Assembly (NCBI RefSeq): GCF_900105995.1
Contig: NZ_LT629785.1
Coordinates: 2,232,001-2,296,000, forward strand
Direction of reading: 5' to 3'
Length of the DNA: 64,000 nt
Source: Pseudomonas pohangensis
GTDB taxonomy: Bacteria > Pseudomonadota > Gammaproteobacteria > Pseudomonadales > Pseudomonadaceae
Of the stretch, positions 29,228 to 36,656 are shown one piece after another; position 1 is the stretch's first letter; each line of letters starts with the position of its first letter. The notes under the pieces were generated by a model. The model made no database searches and had not been told where the DNA came from. It was given only the letters and a program-made list of their open reading frames with translations. A program made the translations under genes and the position numbers.

Positions 29228-30562
29228 ATGCCCGACCACCAAGCCCCGCTCGACCTGCTCCTGCTGCCCACCTGGCTGGTACCGGTCGAACCGGCCGGTG
29301 TCGTGCTGAAAGAACACGCCCTGGGCATTCGCGATGGCCGCATCGCCCTGATTGCACCGCGCGAGCAAGCACTGCGCCTGGCGGCGCAGGAAATCCGCGA
29401 ACTGCCTGGCTGCCTGCTCACGCCGGGGCTGGTGAATGCCCACGGCCACGCGGCGATGAGCCTGTTTCGCGGTCTGGCTGACGACCTGCCGCTGAACAGC
29501 TGGCTGCACGAACACATCTGGCCGGCCGAAGCGCGCTGGGTCGATGAAGCCTTTGTCCGCGACGGCACTGAACTGGCGATTGCCGAACAGATACTCGGCG
29601 GCATCACCTGCGTGGCCGACATGTACTTCTACCCCGAGGTCGCCAGTCAGGTGGTGCACCGCAGCGGTATTCGTGCGCAACTGTCGATTCCGGTACTGGA
29701 CTTCCCGATTCCCGGCGCCCGCGATGCCGCTGAAGCCCTGCGCAAGGGCCTGCACCTGTTCGACGACTTGCGCCAGCACCCGCGTATCAGCGTGGCGTTC
29801 GGCCCCCATGCACCCTACAGCGTGAGTGACGACAAGCTGGAAAACCTGCGCATGCTGGCCGAAGAAGTCGACGCCGGCATCCACATGCACGTGCATGAAA
29901 CCGCCGGCGAGATCCAGCAGTCGCTGCAGCAGTATGGCGAGCGCCCACTGGCCCGCCTGCAGCGTCTGGGCCTGCTCGGCCCGCGCTTCCAGGCGGTGCA
30001 CATGACCCAGGTCAGTGATGCCGACATCAGCCTGCTGATGGAGAACAACTGCAGCGTCATCCACTGCCCGGAATCCAACCTCAAACTGGCCAGCGGCTTC
30101 TGCCCGGTGGAACGCCTGTGGCAGGCCGGGGTGAATGTCGCCATCGGTACCGACGGTGCCGCCAGCAACAACAACCTCGACCTGCTCGGCGAACTGCACA
30201 CCGCGACCCTGCTGGCCAAGGCGGTGGCCGGCAACGCCAGCGCTCTGGACGCCCACCGTGCCCTGCGCATGGCCACCCTGAATGGCGCCCGCGCGCTCGG
30301 CCTGGATGGCGAGATCGGCTCACTGGAACCCGGCAAGCTGGCCGATCTGGTAGCCTTCGACCTCTCCGGCCTGTGCCAGCAACCGCTCTACGATCCGGTT
30401 TCGCAACTGATCTACACCAGCAACCGCAGCTGTGTGCGGCACGTATGGGTCGGCGGCAAGGCGTTGCTGGATGAACGTCAGCTGACCCGTCAGGATGCAC
30501 AACAGCTGGCGGCCACGGCGCGCCAGTGGGGTGAAAAAATAGCCCAGCGTCACCACGCTTGA
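29228..30562 (+). CDS. TRZ/ATZ-family amidohydrolase, probable methylthioadenosine deaminase
   Basis: 444-aa metal-dependent deaminase of the amidohydrolase superfamily. Metal ligands: HGH in LVNAHGHAAMSLFRG, His in FGPHAPYSVSD, and Asp in AIGTDGAASNNNLD. HMHVHETAGEI is also present. The P. aeruginosa gene at this place (PA3170) encodes an enzyme that deaminates 5'-methylthioadenosine to methylthioinosine. Its divergence from mtnA supports the same role. An S-adenosylhomocysteine deaminase activity is possible too. Confidence 0.85.
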   Translation: MPDHQAPLDLLLLPTWLVPVEPAGVVLKEHALGIRDGRIALIAPREQALRLAAQEIRELPGCLLTPGLVNAHGHAAMSLFRGLADDLPLNSWLHEHIWPAEARWVDEAFVRDGTELAIAEQILGGITCVADMYFYPEVASQVVHRSGIRAQLSIPVLDFPIPGARDAAEALRKGLHLFDDLRQHPRISVAFGPHAPYSVSDDKLENLRMLAEEVDAGIHMHVHETAGEIQQSLQQYGERPLARLQRLGLLGPRFQAVHMTQVSDADISLLMENNCSVIHCPESNLKLASGFCPVERLWQAGVNVAIGTDGAASNNNLDLLGELHTATLLAKAVAGNASALDAHRALRMATLNGARALGLDGEIGSLEPGKLADLVAFDLSGLCQQPLYDPVSQLIYTSNRSCVRHVWVGGKALLDERQLTRQDAQQLAATARQWGEKIAQRHHA

Positions 30563-30587
30563 TCAAGACACTCAATCAGGAACCTTC

Positions 30588-31286
30588 ATGAGCAACGTCG
30601 ACCACGCCGAAATCGCCAAATTCGAAGCCCTCGCCCACCGCTGGTGGGATCGCCAAAGCGAATTCAAGCCGCTGCATGACATCAACCCGTTGCGCGTCAA
30701 CTGGATCGATGAACGCATCAGCCTGGCCGGCAAGCAGGTGCTCGACATCGGTTGTGGTGGCGGCATCCTCAGCGAAGCCATGGCCCAGCGCGGCGCCACG
30801 GTAACCGGCATCGACATGGGTGAAGCCCCGCTGGCGGTGGCCCGCCTGCACCAGCTGGAGTCCGGCGTAGAGGTCGATTACCGGCAGATTACGGCCGAAG
30901 CGCTGGCCGCAGAGATGCCCGATCAGTTCGACGTGGTCACCTGCCTGGAAATGCTCGAACACGTACCGGACCCGGCCTCGGTCATCCGCGCTTGCCAGCA
31001 GCTGGTCAAGCCCGGCGGCCAGGTATTTTTCTCCACCATCAACCGCAACCCCAAGTCCTACCTGTTCGCCATCGTCGGTGCCGAGTACGTGCTGCGCCTG
31101 ATGCCGCGCGGCACCCACGACTTCAAGAAGTTCATCCGCCCGTCCGAGCTCGGCGCCTGGAGCCGCGAAGCCGGCCTGCAGGTACAGGACATCATCGGCC
31201 TGACCTACAACCCGCTGAGCCGCCAGTACAAGCTGGAAGCGGATGTGGACGTCAATTACATGATCCAGACGCTGAAGGAAATCTGA
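30588..31286 (+). CDS. ubiG: Ubiquinone biosynthesis O-methyltransferase
   Basis: SAM-dependent enzyme for both O-methylations of ubiquinone synthesis. 232 aa: FEALAHRWWDRQSEFKPLHDIN, SAM motif VLDIGCGGGILSEAMAQRGA, and MLEHVPDPASVIRAC. AGGAA precedes the ATG. The stop overlaps the mupP start by one base. Confidence 0.97.
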   Translation: MSNVDHAEIAKFEALAHRWWDRQSEFKPLHDINPLRVNWIDERISLAGKQVLDIGCGGGILSEAMAQRGATVTGIDMGEAPLAVARLHQLESGVEVDYRQITAEALAAEMPDQFDVVTCLEMLEHVPDPASVIRACQQLVKPGGQVFFSTINRNPKSYLFAIVGAEYVLRLMPRGTHDFKKFIRPSELGAWSREAGLQVQDIIGLTYNPLSRQYKLEADVDVNYMIQTLKEI

Positions 31287-31960
31287 TGATGCGTCTGCGC
31301 GCAGTTCTCTTCGACATGGACGGTACGCTGCTCGACAGCGCACCCGATTTCATCGCCATCAGCCAGGCCATGCGCCAGGCTCATGGCTTGCCCGCGATGG
31401 ACCCGCAACGGATTGCCGACGTGGTTTCCGGCGGCGCGCGCGCCATGGTCGCCGCAGCCTTCGACTGCCCGGTCGAATCGAGCGAATTCGAGGCCCTACG
31501 CCTGGAGTTTCTCGAACGCTACCAGCAGCACTGTGCGGTACTTACCCGCCCCTACGACGGCATCGCCGAACTGCTGACGGACATCGAAAAATCGAAACTG
31601 ATCTGGGGCGTGGTGACCAACAAACCGCTGCGCTTTGCCGAGCCGATCATGCAGCAGCTGGGGCTGGCCGGGCGCTCGGCATTACTCATCTGCCCGGATC
31701 ACGTCACCCACACCAAACCGGACCCGGAGCCGATGCTGCTGGCCTGCAGCAAACTGGGCCTGCAACCGGCAGAAATCCTGTTTGTCGGTGACGATCTGCG
31801 CGACATCGAATCCGGCCGCGCCGCCGGCACGCGCACGGCAGCGGTCAGCTGGGGCTATATTCACCCTGAGGACAATCCCGCGCACTGGGGCGCCGATGTC
31901 GTAGTTGATCACCCGGACGAGCTGCGCAGGATCCTCGATAACGCCCTGTGCGGCTGCTGA
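31286..31960 (+). CDS. mupP: N-acetylmuramic acid 6-phosphate phosphatase
   Basis: HAD-family hydrolase, 224 aa. In Pseudomonas MupP dephosphorylates MurNAc-6-P in cell-wall recycling. Motif I is FDMDGTLLDSAPDF, the lysine motif is HTKPDPEPM, and motif IV is VGDDLRDIESGRAAG. It overlaps the ubiG stop by one base (second ATG at 31289). The ubiG-mupP-SDR order matches P. aeruginosa, but here about 3.2 kb of accessory DNA separates mupP from the SDR gene. It is close to phosphoglycolate phosphatase in sequence, so gph is the alternative name. Confidence 0.9.
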   Translation: MMRLRAVLFDMDGTLLDSAPDFIAISQAMRQAHGLPAMDPQRIADVVSGGARAMVAAAFDCPVESSEFEALRLEFLERYQQHCAVLTRPYDGIAELLTDIEKSKLIWGVVTNKPLRFAEPIMQQLGLAGRSALLICPDHVTHTKPDPEPMLLACSKLGLQPAEILFVGDDLRDIESGRAAGTRTAAVSWGYIHPEDNPAHWGADVVVDHPDELRRILDNALCGC

Positions 31961-32004
31961 CAGCAACGTCCTGACCGGCACCCGCGCTCCGGTTCGCTCC
32001 ATTG

Positions 32005-32246
32005 GTTCATGTTTTCCGCAAATTAGTGGCATTATTAGTGCCATATTAATCCGGAGGCTTTCCGCCATGGCCAGATTGCAGTCATCCCTCACCATTCTTG
32101 CGCTTGGCGCCTTGCTCGCGGCCTGCGGCAACGATGAACAAACGGCTGTGCGGGCTGGCACTGCAGCCAGCAGCAGTACCGCCGTCGCCAATGCCGAAGT
32201 CGGCAAGTCCCTGCCGCTGGCCGACATGCAGGACTTCGAGGATGCC
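32005..32246 (+). repeat. Direct repeat, left copy (5' end of the sulfatase gene)
   Basis: About 242 bp matching 33051-33291. The last 206 bp (from the leader CCATATTAATCCGGAGG through codon 60) differ at one base. The first ~36 bp differ at several positions and one indel. The repeat ends 2 bp before the RAYT element's terminal repeat. Confidence 0.9.
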
Positions 32247-32402
32247 CAAAAAAGGGGACAGATTTATTTTTACAGCAAACTGAATGAAATTGTCCAAGGA
32301 CGGAGGATACGTTATGCCAAGGATTGGCCGTGTTGTATTACCAAACTATCCGCACCATGTGGTGCAAAGAGGCCACAACCGCCAGGTTGTGTTCGCTGCT
32401 GA
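32067..32402 (+). pseudogene. Truncated 5' copy of the alkylsulfatase lipoprotein gene
   Basis: The first 60 codons equal those of the intact gene at 33112 except A28V, including the lipoprotein signal with lipobox LLAAC (Cys20) and the upstream CCGGAGG ribosome site. After codon 60 the frame runs into the RAYT element and ends at 32402 after 51 unrelated residues, overlapping the first codons of the transposase in another frame. The metallo-beta-lactamase domain is absent. The remnant could still be translated as a short lipoprotein. Confidence 0.85.
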
Positions 32403-33027
32403 TGAGGATTACCGCCGCTATCTGGCTGACCTTCGCGAGCTCAAGGATGCATTTGGCGTGAAGGTCTACGCCTACTGCCTGATGACCAATCACGTTCATC
32501 TGTTACTGGCACCGGGTGACTCCGTCGCCGGGCTCGGTCAGCTGATGAAAGCCTTGGCAGCGCGTGCCACGCGTTATCGCAACAGACTGGAAGGCCGCTC
32601 GGGTACGTTGTGGGAAAGCCGCTACAAATCCAGTGTCGTGCAAACGGACACCTATCTGCTCGCCTGCTCGCGTTACATCGAACTGAATCCCGTTCGTGCT
32701 CGTATGACCAGCGAAGCTGGGGACTACCCTTGGTCAAGTTACCGTGAGCGCATCAATACCGCGGGCAGCAACTGGCTTGATGTCGACCCCGGCTTTTTGG
32801 CGCTAGGTCAAGATCCAATCGAGCGGAGTGCGCGATACGAGGCTTTCATGAAGCAGGCTACGACTGCTGACGAGTTACGTCTGATTCGGGAAGCACTGCA
32901 GCGCGGACAATTGACCGGCAATAGCCGCTTCGTGGATGAAATCGCACACATCACCGGCATCCGGATTGAACAGCGAGGCCAGGGCAGACCACGAACCTGT
33001 AGGGAAAAATAAATCTGACCCCTTTTT
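32249..33027 (+). mobile_element. RAYT (IS200/IS605-like Y1 transposase) element
   Basis: 779 bp bounded by 23-bp inverted repeats: left 32249-32271 begins AAAAAGGGGACAGATTTAT, and right 33005-33027 is its reverse complement with one mismatch (22/23). It carries a single Y1 transposase gene. The element is embedded between two copies of the sulfatase 5' end. No short target duplication is visible beyond that repeat. Confidence 0.8.
32314..33012 (+). CDS. REP-associated tyrosine transposase
   Basis: 232-aa HUH/Y1 transposase. It begins MPRIGRVVLPNYPHHVVQRG; the HUH pair is H60/H62 in LMTNHVHLLL, and the nucleophile is Y121 in ACSRYIELNPVRAR. GGAGG 7 nt before ATG 32314 sets the start; ten in-frame codons upstream have no ribosome site. 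The C-terminal extension (residues about 150-232) is usual for RAYTs and ends just inside the right terminal repeat. It appears intact. It is oriented with the truncated sulfatase start upstream, whose promoter may drive it. Confidence 0.92.
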   Translation: MPRIGRVVLPNYPHHVVQRGHNRQVVFAADEDYRRYLADLRELKDAFGVKVYAYCLMTNHVHLLLAPGDSVAGLGQLMKALAARATRYRNRLEGRSGTLWESRYKSSVVQTDTYLLACSRYIELNPVRARMTSEAGDYPWSSYRERINTAGSNWLDVDPGFLALGQDPIERSARYEAFMKQATTADELRLIREALQRGQLTGNSRFVDEIAHITGIRIEQRGQGRPRTCREK

Positions 33028-33050
33028 GTACACTCAGGGTTGCAGCACCA

Positions 33051-33291
33051 GTTCATGTTTGCTGCAATTAGTGACACTATAAATGCCATATTAATCCGGA
33101 GGCTTTCCGCCATGGCCAGATTGCAGTCATCCCTCACCATTCTTGCGCTTGGCGCCTTGCTCGCGGCCTGCGGCAACGATGAACAAACGGCTGCGCGGGC
33201 TGGCACTGCAGCCAGCAGCAGTACCGCCGTCGCCAATGCCGAAGTCGGCAAGTCCCTGCCGCTGGCCGACATGCAGGACTTCGAGGATGCC
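33051..33291 (+). repeat. Direct repeat, right copy (native 5' end of sulfatase gene)
   Basis: Pairs with 32005-32246. It covers the leader, the CCGGAGG ribosome site and codons 1-60 of the intact sulfatase. Confidence 0.9.
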
Positions 33292-35085
33292 GCGCGCGGC
33301 CTGATTGCCAGCCAGCAACCTCTGCAGGTCACCGGCAACGACGGCAAGATCCTGTGGAACATGCAGGATTACGCCTTCATCAAGGACGAGGCGCCGGCCA
33401 GCGTCAACCCCAGCCTGTGGCGCCAGGCCAAGCTGAACAACATCAACGGCCTGTTCGAAGTCACACCGGGTATCTATCAACTGCGCGGTTTCGACCTGGC
33501 CAACATCAGCCTGATCCAGGGCAAGACCGGCTGGATCCTGGTCGACCCGCTGACCACTGCACCCACCGCCCGCAATGCACTGGCCTTTGCCCGCGAGAAA
33601 CTGGGCCAGCAGAAGATTTCCGCCATCATTTTTACCCACAGCCACATCGATCACTTTGGCGGGATTGATGGCGTACTTGACGAAGCCGAACGTCAGTCCG
33701 TGCAAGTTATTGCCCCGCAAGGCTTCCTGGAAGAAGCCTCCAGCGAAAACATCCTCGCCGGCCCGGCCATGCAGCGCCGCGCCCAGTACATGTATGGCAG
33801 CCGGCTACCGCGCTCGACCACCGGCCATGTGGATACCGGCCTGGGCAAGCAACCGCCGCTCGGCGGTGAAATCGGCATTCGCCGGCCGACGGAAATCATC
33901 AACCAGACCGGACAAACACTGGATATCGACGGCGTAGAGATGATCTTCCAGTACACCCCGGTCTCCGAAGCGCCGGCCGAGATGACCTTCTACATCCCGC
34001 AATACAAGGCCTTCTGCGGTGCTGAAGTGGTCTCCCATACCATGCACAACCTCTACACCCTGCGCGGCGCCAAGGTGCGCGATGCGCTGAAGTGGAGCGA
34101 TTACATCGACGAGGCCATCGGCCTGTTTGGCCAGGACGCCGAGGTCTATTTCGGCAGTCACCACTGGCCGGTCTGGGGCAAGCAGCGCATCAACAGCTTC
34201 CTCAAGAGCCAGCGTGACACCTACAAGTTCATCCATGACCAGACCCTGCGCATGGCCAACAGCGGCGCCACACCAAAGGAAATCGCTGCAGAATTGAAGC
34301 TGCCCTCGACGCTGGAGAAGAACTTCTCCAATCGCGGTTACTACGGCACCCTCAGTCACAATGCCAAGGCGGTATATCAGCTCTATTTCGGCTGGTATGA
34401 CGGCAACCCGGCCAATCTCGACCCGCTGCCACCGGCCGAAGCCGGCGCGGCCTATGTCGAAGCGATTGGCGGCGCCGACCAGCTGCTGGAGATCGCCCAA
34501 CAGGCCTTCGACAAGGGCAACTACCGCTGGAGTGCCGAACTGCTCAACCATCTGGTGTTCGCCGAGCCAAAAAACCAGGCCGCCCGCGAACTGCTGGCAC
34601 AGACCTACGACCAGCTGGGCTACCAGGCCGAGTCCGGGCCCTGGCGCGATGAATACCTCACGGGCGCCTATGAACTGCGCAATGGCCCGCCAACTGAAAA
34701 GCTCAGCCTCAAGGAGGCGCAAAACTTGATTGCCGAGACTCCCTTGCCGCTGTTCTTTGCCTCCATGGCCGCCATGCTCAATGGCGAGCGTGCCGATGGC
34801 AAACACCTGGTGATCAACTTCAACTTCACCGATCTGCAGCAAAACTACGTGCTGGAAGTGGAAAACTCGGTGTTGCATCACCGCTTGCAAGCACCGGCGG
34901 CCGGGGCGGATGCCACCATCAACCTGACCCAACCGCTGTTCCTGCAACTGGTCATCGGCACTGCCGGGCTCAAGGACACCCTGTTCTCCGACGACCTGAG
35001 CATCGAAGGCAGCCGCCTGTCCCTGCTGGAGTTCTTCAAGTTGCTGGACAAGCCGCAGGGCGGCTTCAACATCATCGAGCCCTGA
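33112..35085 (+). CDS. Alkylsulfatase, SdsA-like metallo-beta-lactamase lipoprotein
   Basis: 657-aa class III alkylsulfatase that cleaves sulfate esters such as alkyl sulfates. The N-terminus is a lipoprotein signal with Cys20 (LLAACGN), whereas a plain secretion signal is usual for SdsA-type enzymes. Zinc ligands H176, H178, D180 and H181 are in FTHSHIDHFGG; GAEVVSHTMHNLYTLRGA and SHHWPVWG are family motifs. The middle region is the helical dimerisation domain, and the C-terminal ~130 residues are the SCP2-like domain. Ribosome site CCGGAGG. It interrupts the conserved mupP-SDR neighbourhood, so it was probably gained. Confidence 0.9.
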   Translation: MARLQSSLTILALGALLAACGNDEQTAARAGTAASSSTAVANAEVGKSLPLADMQDFEDAARGLIASQQPLQVTGNDGKILWNMQDYAFIKDEAPASVNPSLWRQAKLNNINGLFEVTPGIYQLRGFDLANISLIQGKTGWILVDPLTTAPTARNALAFAREKLGQQKISAIIFTHSHIDHFGGIDGVLDEAERQSVQVIAPQGFLEEASSENILAGPAMQRRAQYMYGSRLPRSTTGHVDTGLGKQPPLGGEIGIRRPTEIINQTGQTLDIDGVEMIFQYTPVSEAPAEMTFYIPQYKAFCGAEVVSHTMHNLYTLRGAKVRDALKWSDYIDEAIGLFGQDAEVYFGSHHWPVWGKQRINSFLKSQRDTYKFIHDQTLRMANSGATPKEIAAELKLPSTLEKNFSNRGYYGTLSHNAKAVYQLYFGWYDGNPANLDPLPPAEAGAAYVEAIGGADQLLEIAQQAFDKGNYRWSAELLNHLVFAEPKNQAARELLAQTYDQLGYQAESGPWRDEYLTGAYELRNGPPTEKLSLKEAQNLIAETPLPLFFASMAAMLNGERADGKHLVINFNFTDLQQNYVLEVENSVLHHRLQAPAAGADATINLTQPLFLQLVIGTAGLKDTLFSDDLSIEGSRLSLLEFFKLLDKPQGGFNIIEP

Positions 35086-35103
35086 AACAGCCTGACAAGT
35101 GCC

Positions 35104-35150
35104 AAGCCCTGCCTGAAAAACAGGGCTTTTGCCAGAAAAACAGGGCTTTT
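35104..35150 (+). terminator. Terminator with duplicated downstream arm
   Basis: AAGCCCTG (35104-35111) pairs with CAGGGCTT (35121-35128), followed by TTTT. The 20-bp unit 35111-35130 is repeated in tandem at 35131-35150 (19/20), giving a second CAGGGCTTTTT arm that can pair with the same 5' arm. It lies 18 bp after the sulfatase stop. Confidence 0.8.
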
Positions 35151-35198
35151 TCCTTTATGCTTGCCGCCCTCGCTTGCCAGGCAAAAAGGAACATTCGC

Positions 35199-35939
35199 AT
35201 GTTTGACTACACCGCCCGCCCCGACCTGCTCAAGGGTCGGGTGATTCTGGTCACCGGCGCCGGTCGCGGCATTGGTGCTGCTGCGGCCAGATGCTACGCC
35301 GCCCACGGCGCCACAGTGCTGCTGCTGGGCAAGACCGAGGAAAACCTCAATCAGGTCTACGACCAGATCGAAAGCGCCGGTCATCCGCAGCCAGCGGTCA
35401 TCCCGTTCAATCTGGAAACCGCTCTGGCCCACCAGTACGACGAGCTCGCGGCAATGGTTGAAAGCGAGTTCGGCCGCCTCGACGGGCTGCTGCACAACGC
35501 CGCCATCCTCGGCCCGCGCACGCCCATCGAGCAGTTGTCGGGCGACAACTTCATGCGCGTGATGCAGGTCAATGTGAATGCCGAGTTCATGCTGACCCAC
35601 GCCATGCTGCCACTGCTGAAACTCTCCGGGGATGCCTCGGTGCTGTTCACTTCCAGCAGTGTCGGGCGCAAGGGCAAGGCCTACTGGGGTGCCTATGCAG
35701 TGTCCAAGTTCGCCAACGAAGGGCTGATGCAGGTGCTCGCCGACGAACTGGAAGGCACCAGCCACGCCCGCGCCAACAGCATCAACCCCGGCGCCACCCG
35801 CACCAGCATGCGCGCCCAGGCCTACCCGGGTGAGAACCCTGCACGCAACCCGACTGCGGAAGAGATCATGCCGGTGTATCTGTATCTGATGGGCCCGGAT
35901 AGCCAGGGTGTGAACGGGCAGGCGTTTGACGCGCAGTAA
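35199..35939 (+). CDS. yciK: YciK-family short-chain dehydrogenase
   Basis: 246-aa NAD(P)-dependent oxidoreductase. Cofactor motif VTGAGRGIGAAAARCYAAHG, NAAILGP and the catalytic YAVSK (AYWGAYAVSKFANEG) are intact. ARPDLLKGRVILVTGAGRGIG is typical of YciK. Substrate unknown. AGGA 9 nt before ATG 35199; an in-frame ATG at 35157 lies in the terminator region and is rejected. In P. aeruginosa the counterpart follows mupP directly. Confidence 0.88.
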   Translation: MFDYTARPDLLKGRVILVTGAGRGIGAAAARCYAAHGATVLLLGKTEENLNQVYDQIESAGHPQPAVIPFNLETALAHQYDELAAMVESEFGRLDGLLHNAAILGPRTPIEQLSGDNFMRVMQVNVNAEFMLTHAMLPLLKLSGDASVLFTSSSVGRKGKAYWGAYAVSKFANEGLMQVLADELEGTSHARANSINPGATRTSMRAQAYPGENPARNPTAEEIMPVYLYLMGPDSQGVNGQAFDAQ

Positions 35940-36150
35940 ATGCTCTCGCCGCCCGGCAGTGGGTTGTTAACGGTACAAGCGGGAACATTAGCGGATTGGA
36001 AATCCGTTTACGTCAGTGGATATCGCGTTTATCCGAGCGCTCGGTTCCGCCCTGCTGGGCGTCTCACTTTTGCCAGTCGCCCTCCGTGTCAGGCTATCTG
36101 TCGCCCTTGTTGATTGACTCACTCAACCAAGGGGGCGAAGGTGCTTAGCA

Positions 36151-36639
36151 ATGCCAAAACGTTACGACAACAACTTCAAAGACTGGGTCGTTCTGCAAAT
36201 GATGCCGCCCATCAATCGTTCGGTAGCCGAACTCGCTGCTGCTCTCAATCTCACCCCACAGTCGCTGCGTGACTGGAGACAAATGGCTAGAGATAAGGGC
36301 TTGATCGTTCCAGGAAACGGGAAGACCAGTGACCAATGGTCTAGCGTCGATAAATTCAATGCAGTACTGGAAACCGCGCCGTTGAGCGAGGTTGAGCTTT
36401 CGCAGTACTGCCGAATCAAGGGTATTTATCCTGAGCAAATCCGGGAGTGGCGCAAGGCCTGTCAAAACGCTAATACCCTGGAACTAAAGCCGAGTGCGGA
36501 GAAGACCGCTGAGCAGCGGCGAATCAAAGACCTTGAACGCCAGTTGATCCGTTCCGATGCAGGTCGAGCAGAGGCGGTCGCTTTGCTAGAACTCAGAAAA
36601 AAAGCCAATGTGATCTGGGGCAAGGACAAGGAAGACTGA
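36151..36639 (+). CDS. IS3-family OrfA (helix-turn-helix)
   Basis: 162 aa. It begins MPKRYDNNFKDWVVLQMMPP; a helix-turn-helix SVAELAAALNLTPQSLRDWR appears at about residues 24-43 and a second one later (LSQYCRIKGIYPEQIREWR). A heptad-like stretch (AEQRRIKDLERQLIR) precedes the A7 run at 36597-36603. A -1 shift there enters a frame that stays open through OrfB, so an OrfAB fusion (36151-37682) is expected as the transposase. Confidence 0.88.
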   Translation: MPKRYDNNFKDWVVLQMMPPINRSVAELAAALNLTPQSLRDWRQMARDKGLIVPGNGKTSDQWSSVDKFNAVLETAPLSEVELSQYCRIKGIYPEQIREWRKACQNANTLELKPSAEKTAEQRRIKDLERQLIRSDAGRAEAVALLELRKKANVIWGKDKED

Positions 36640-36656
36640 TCAGCGCCTCAGATCGC

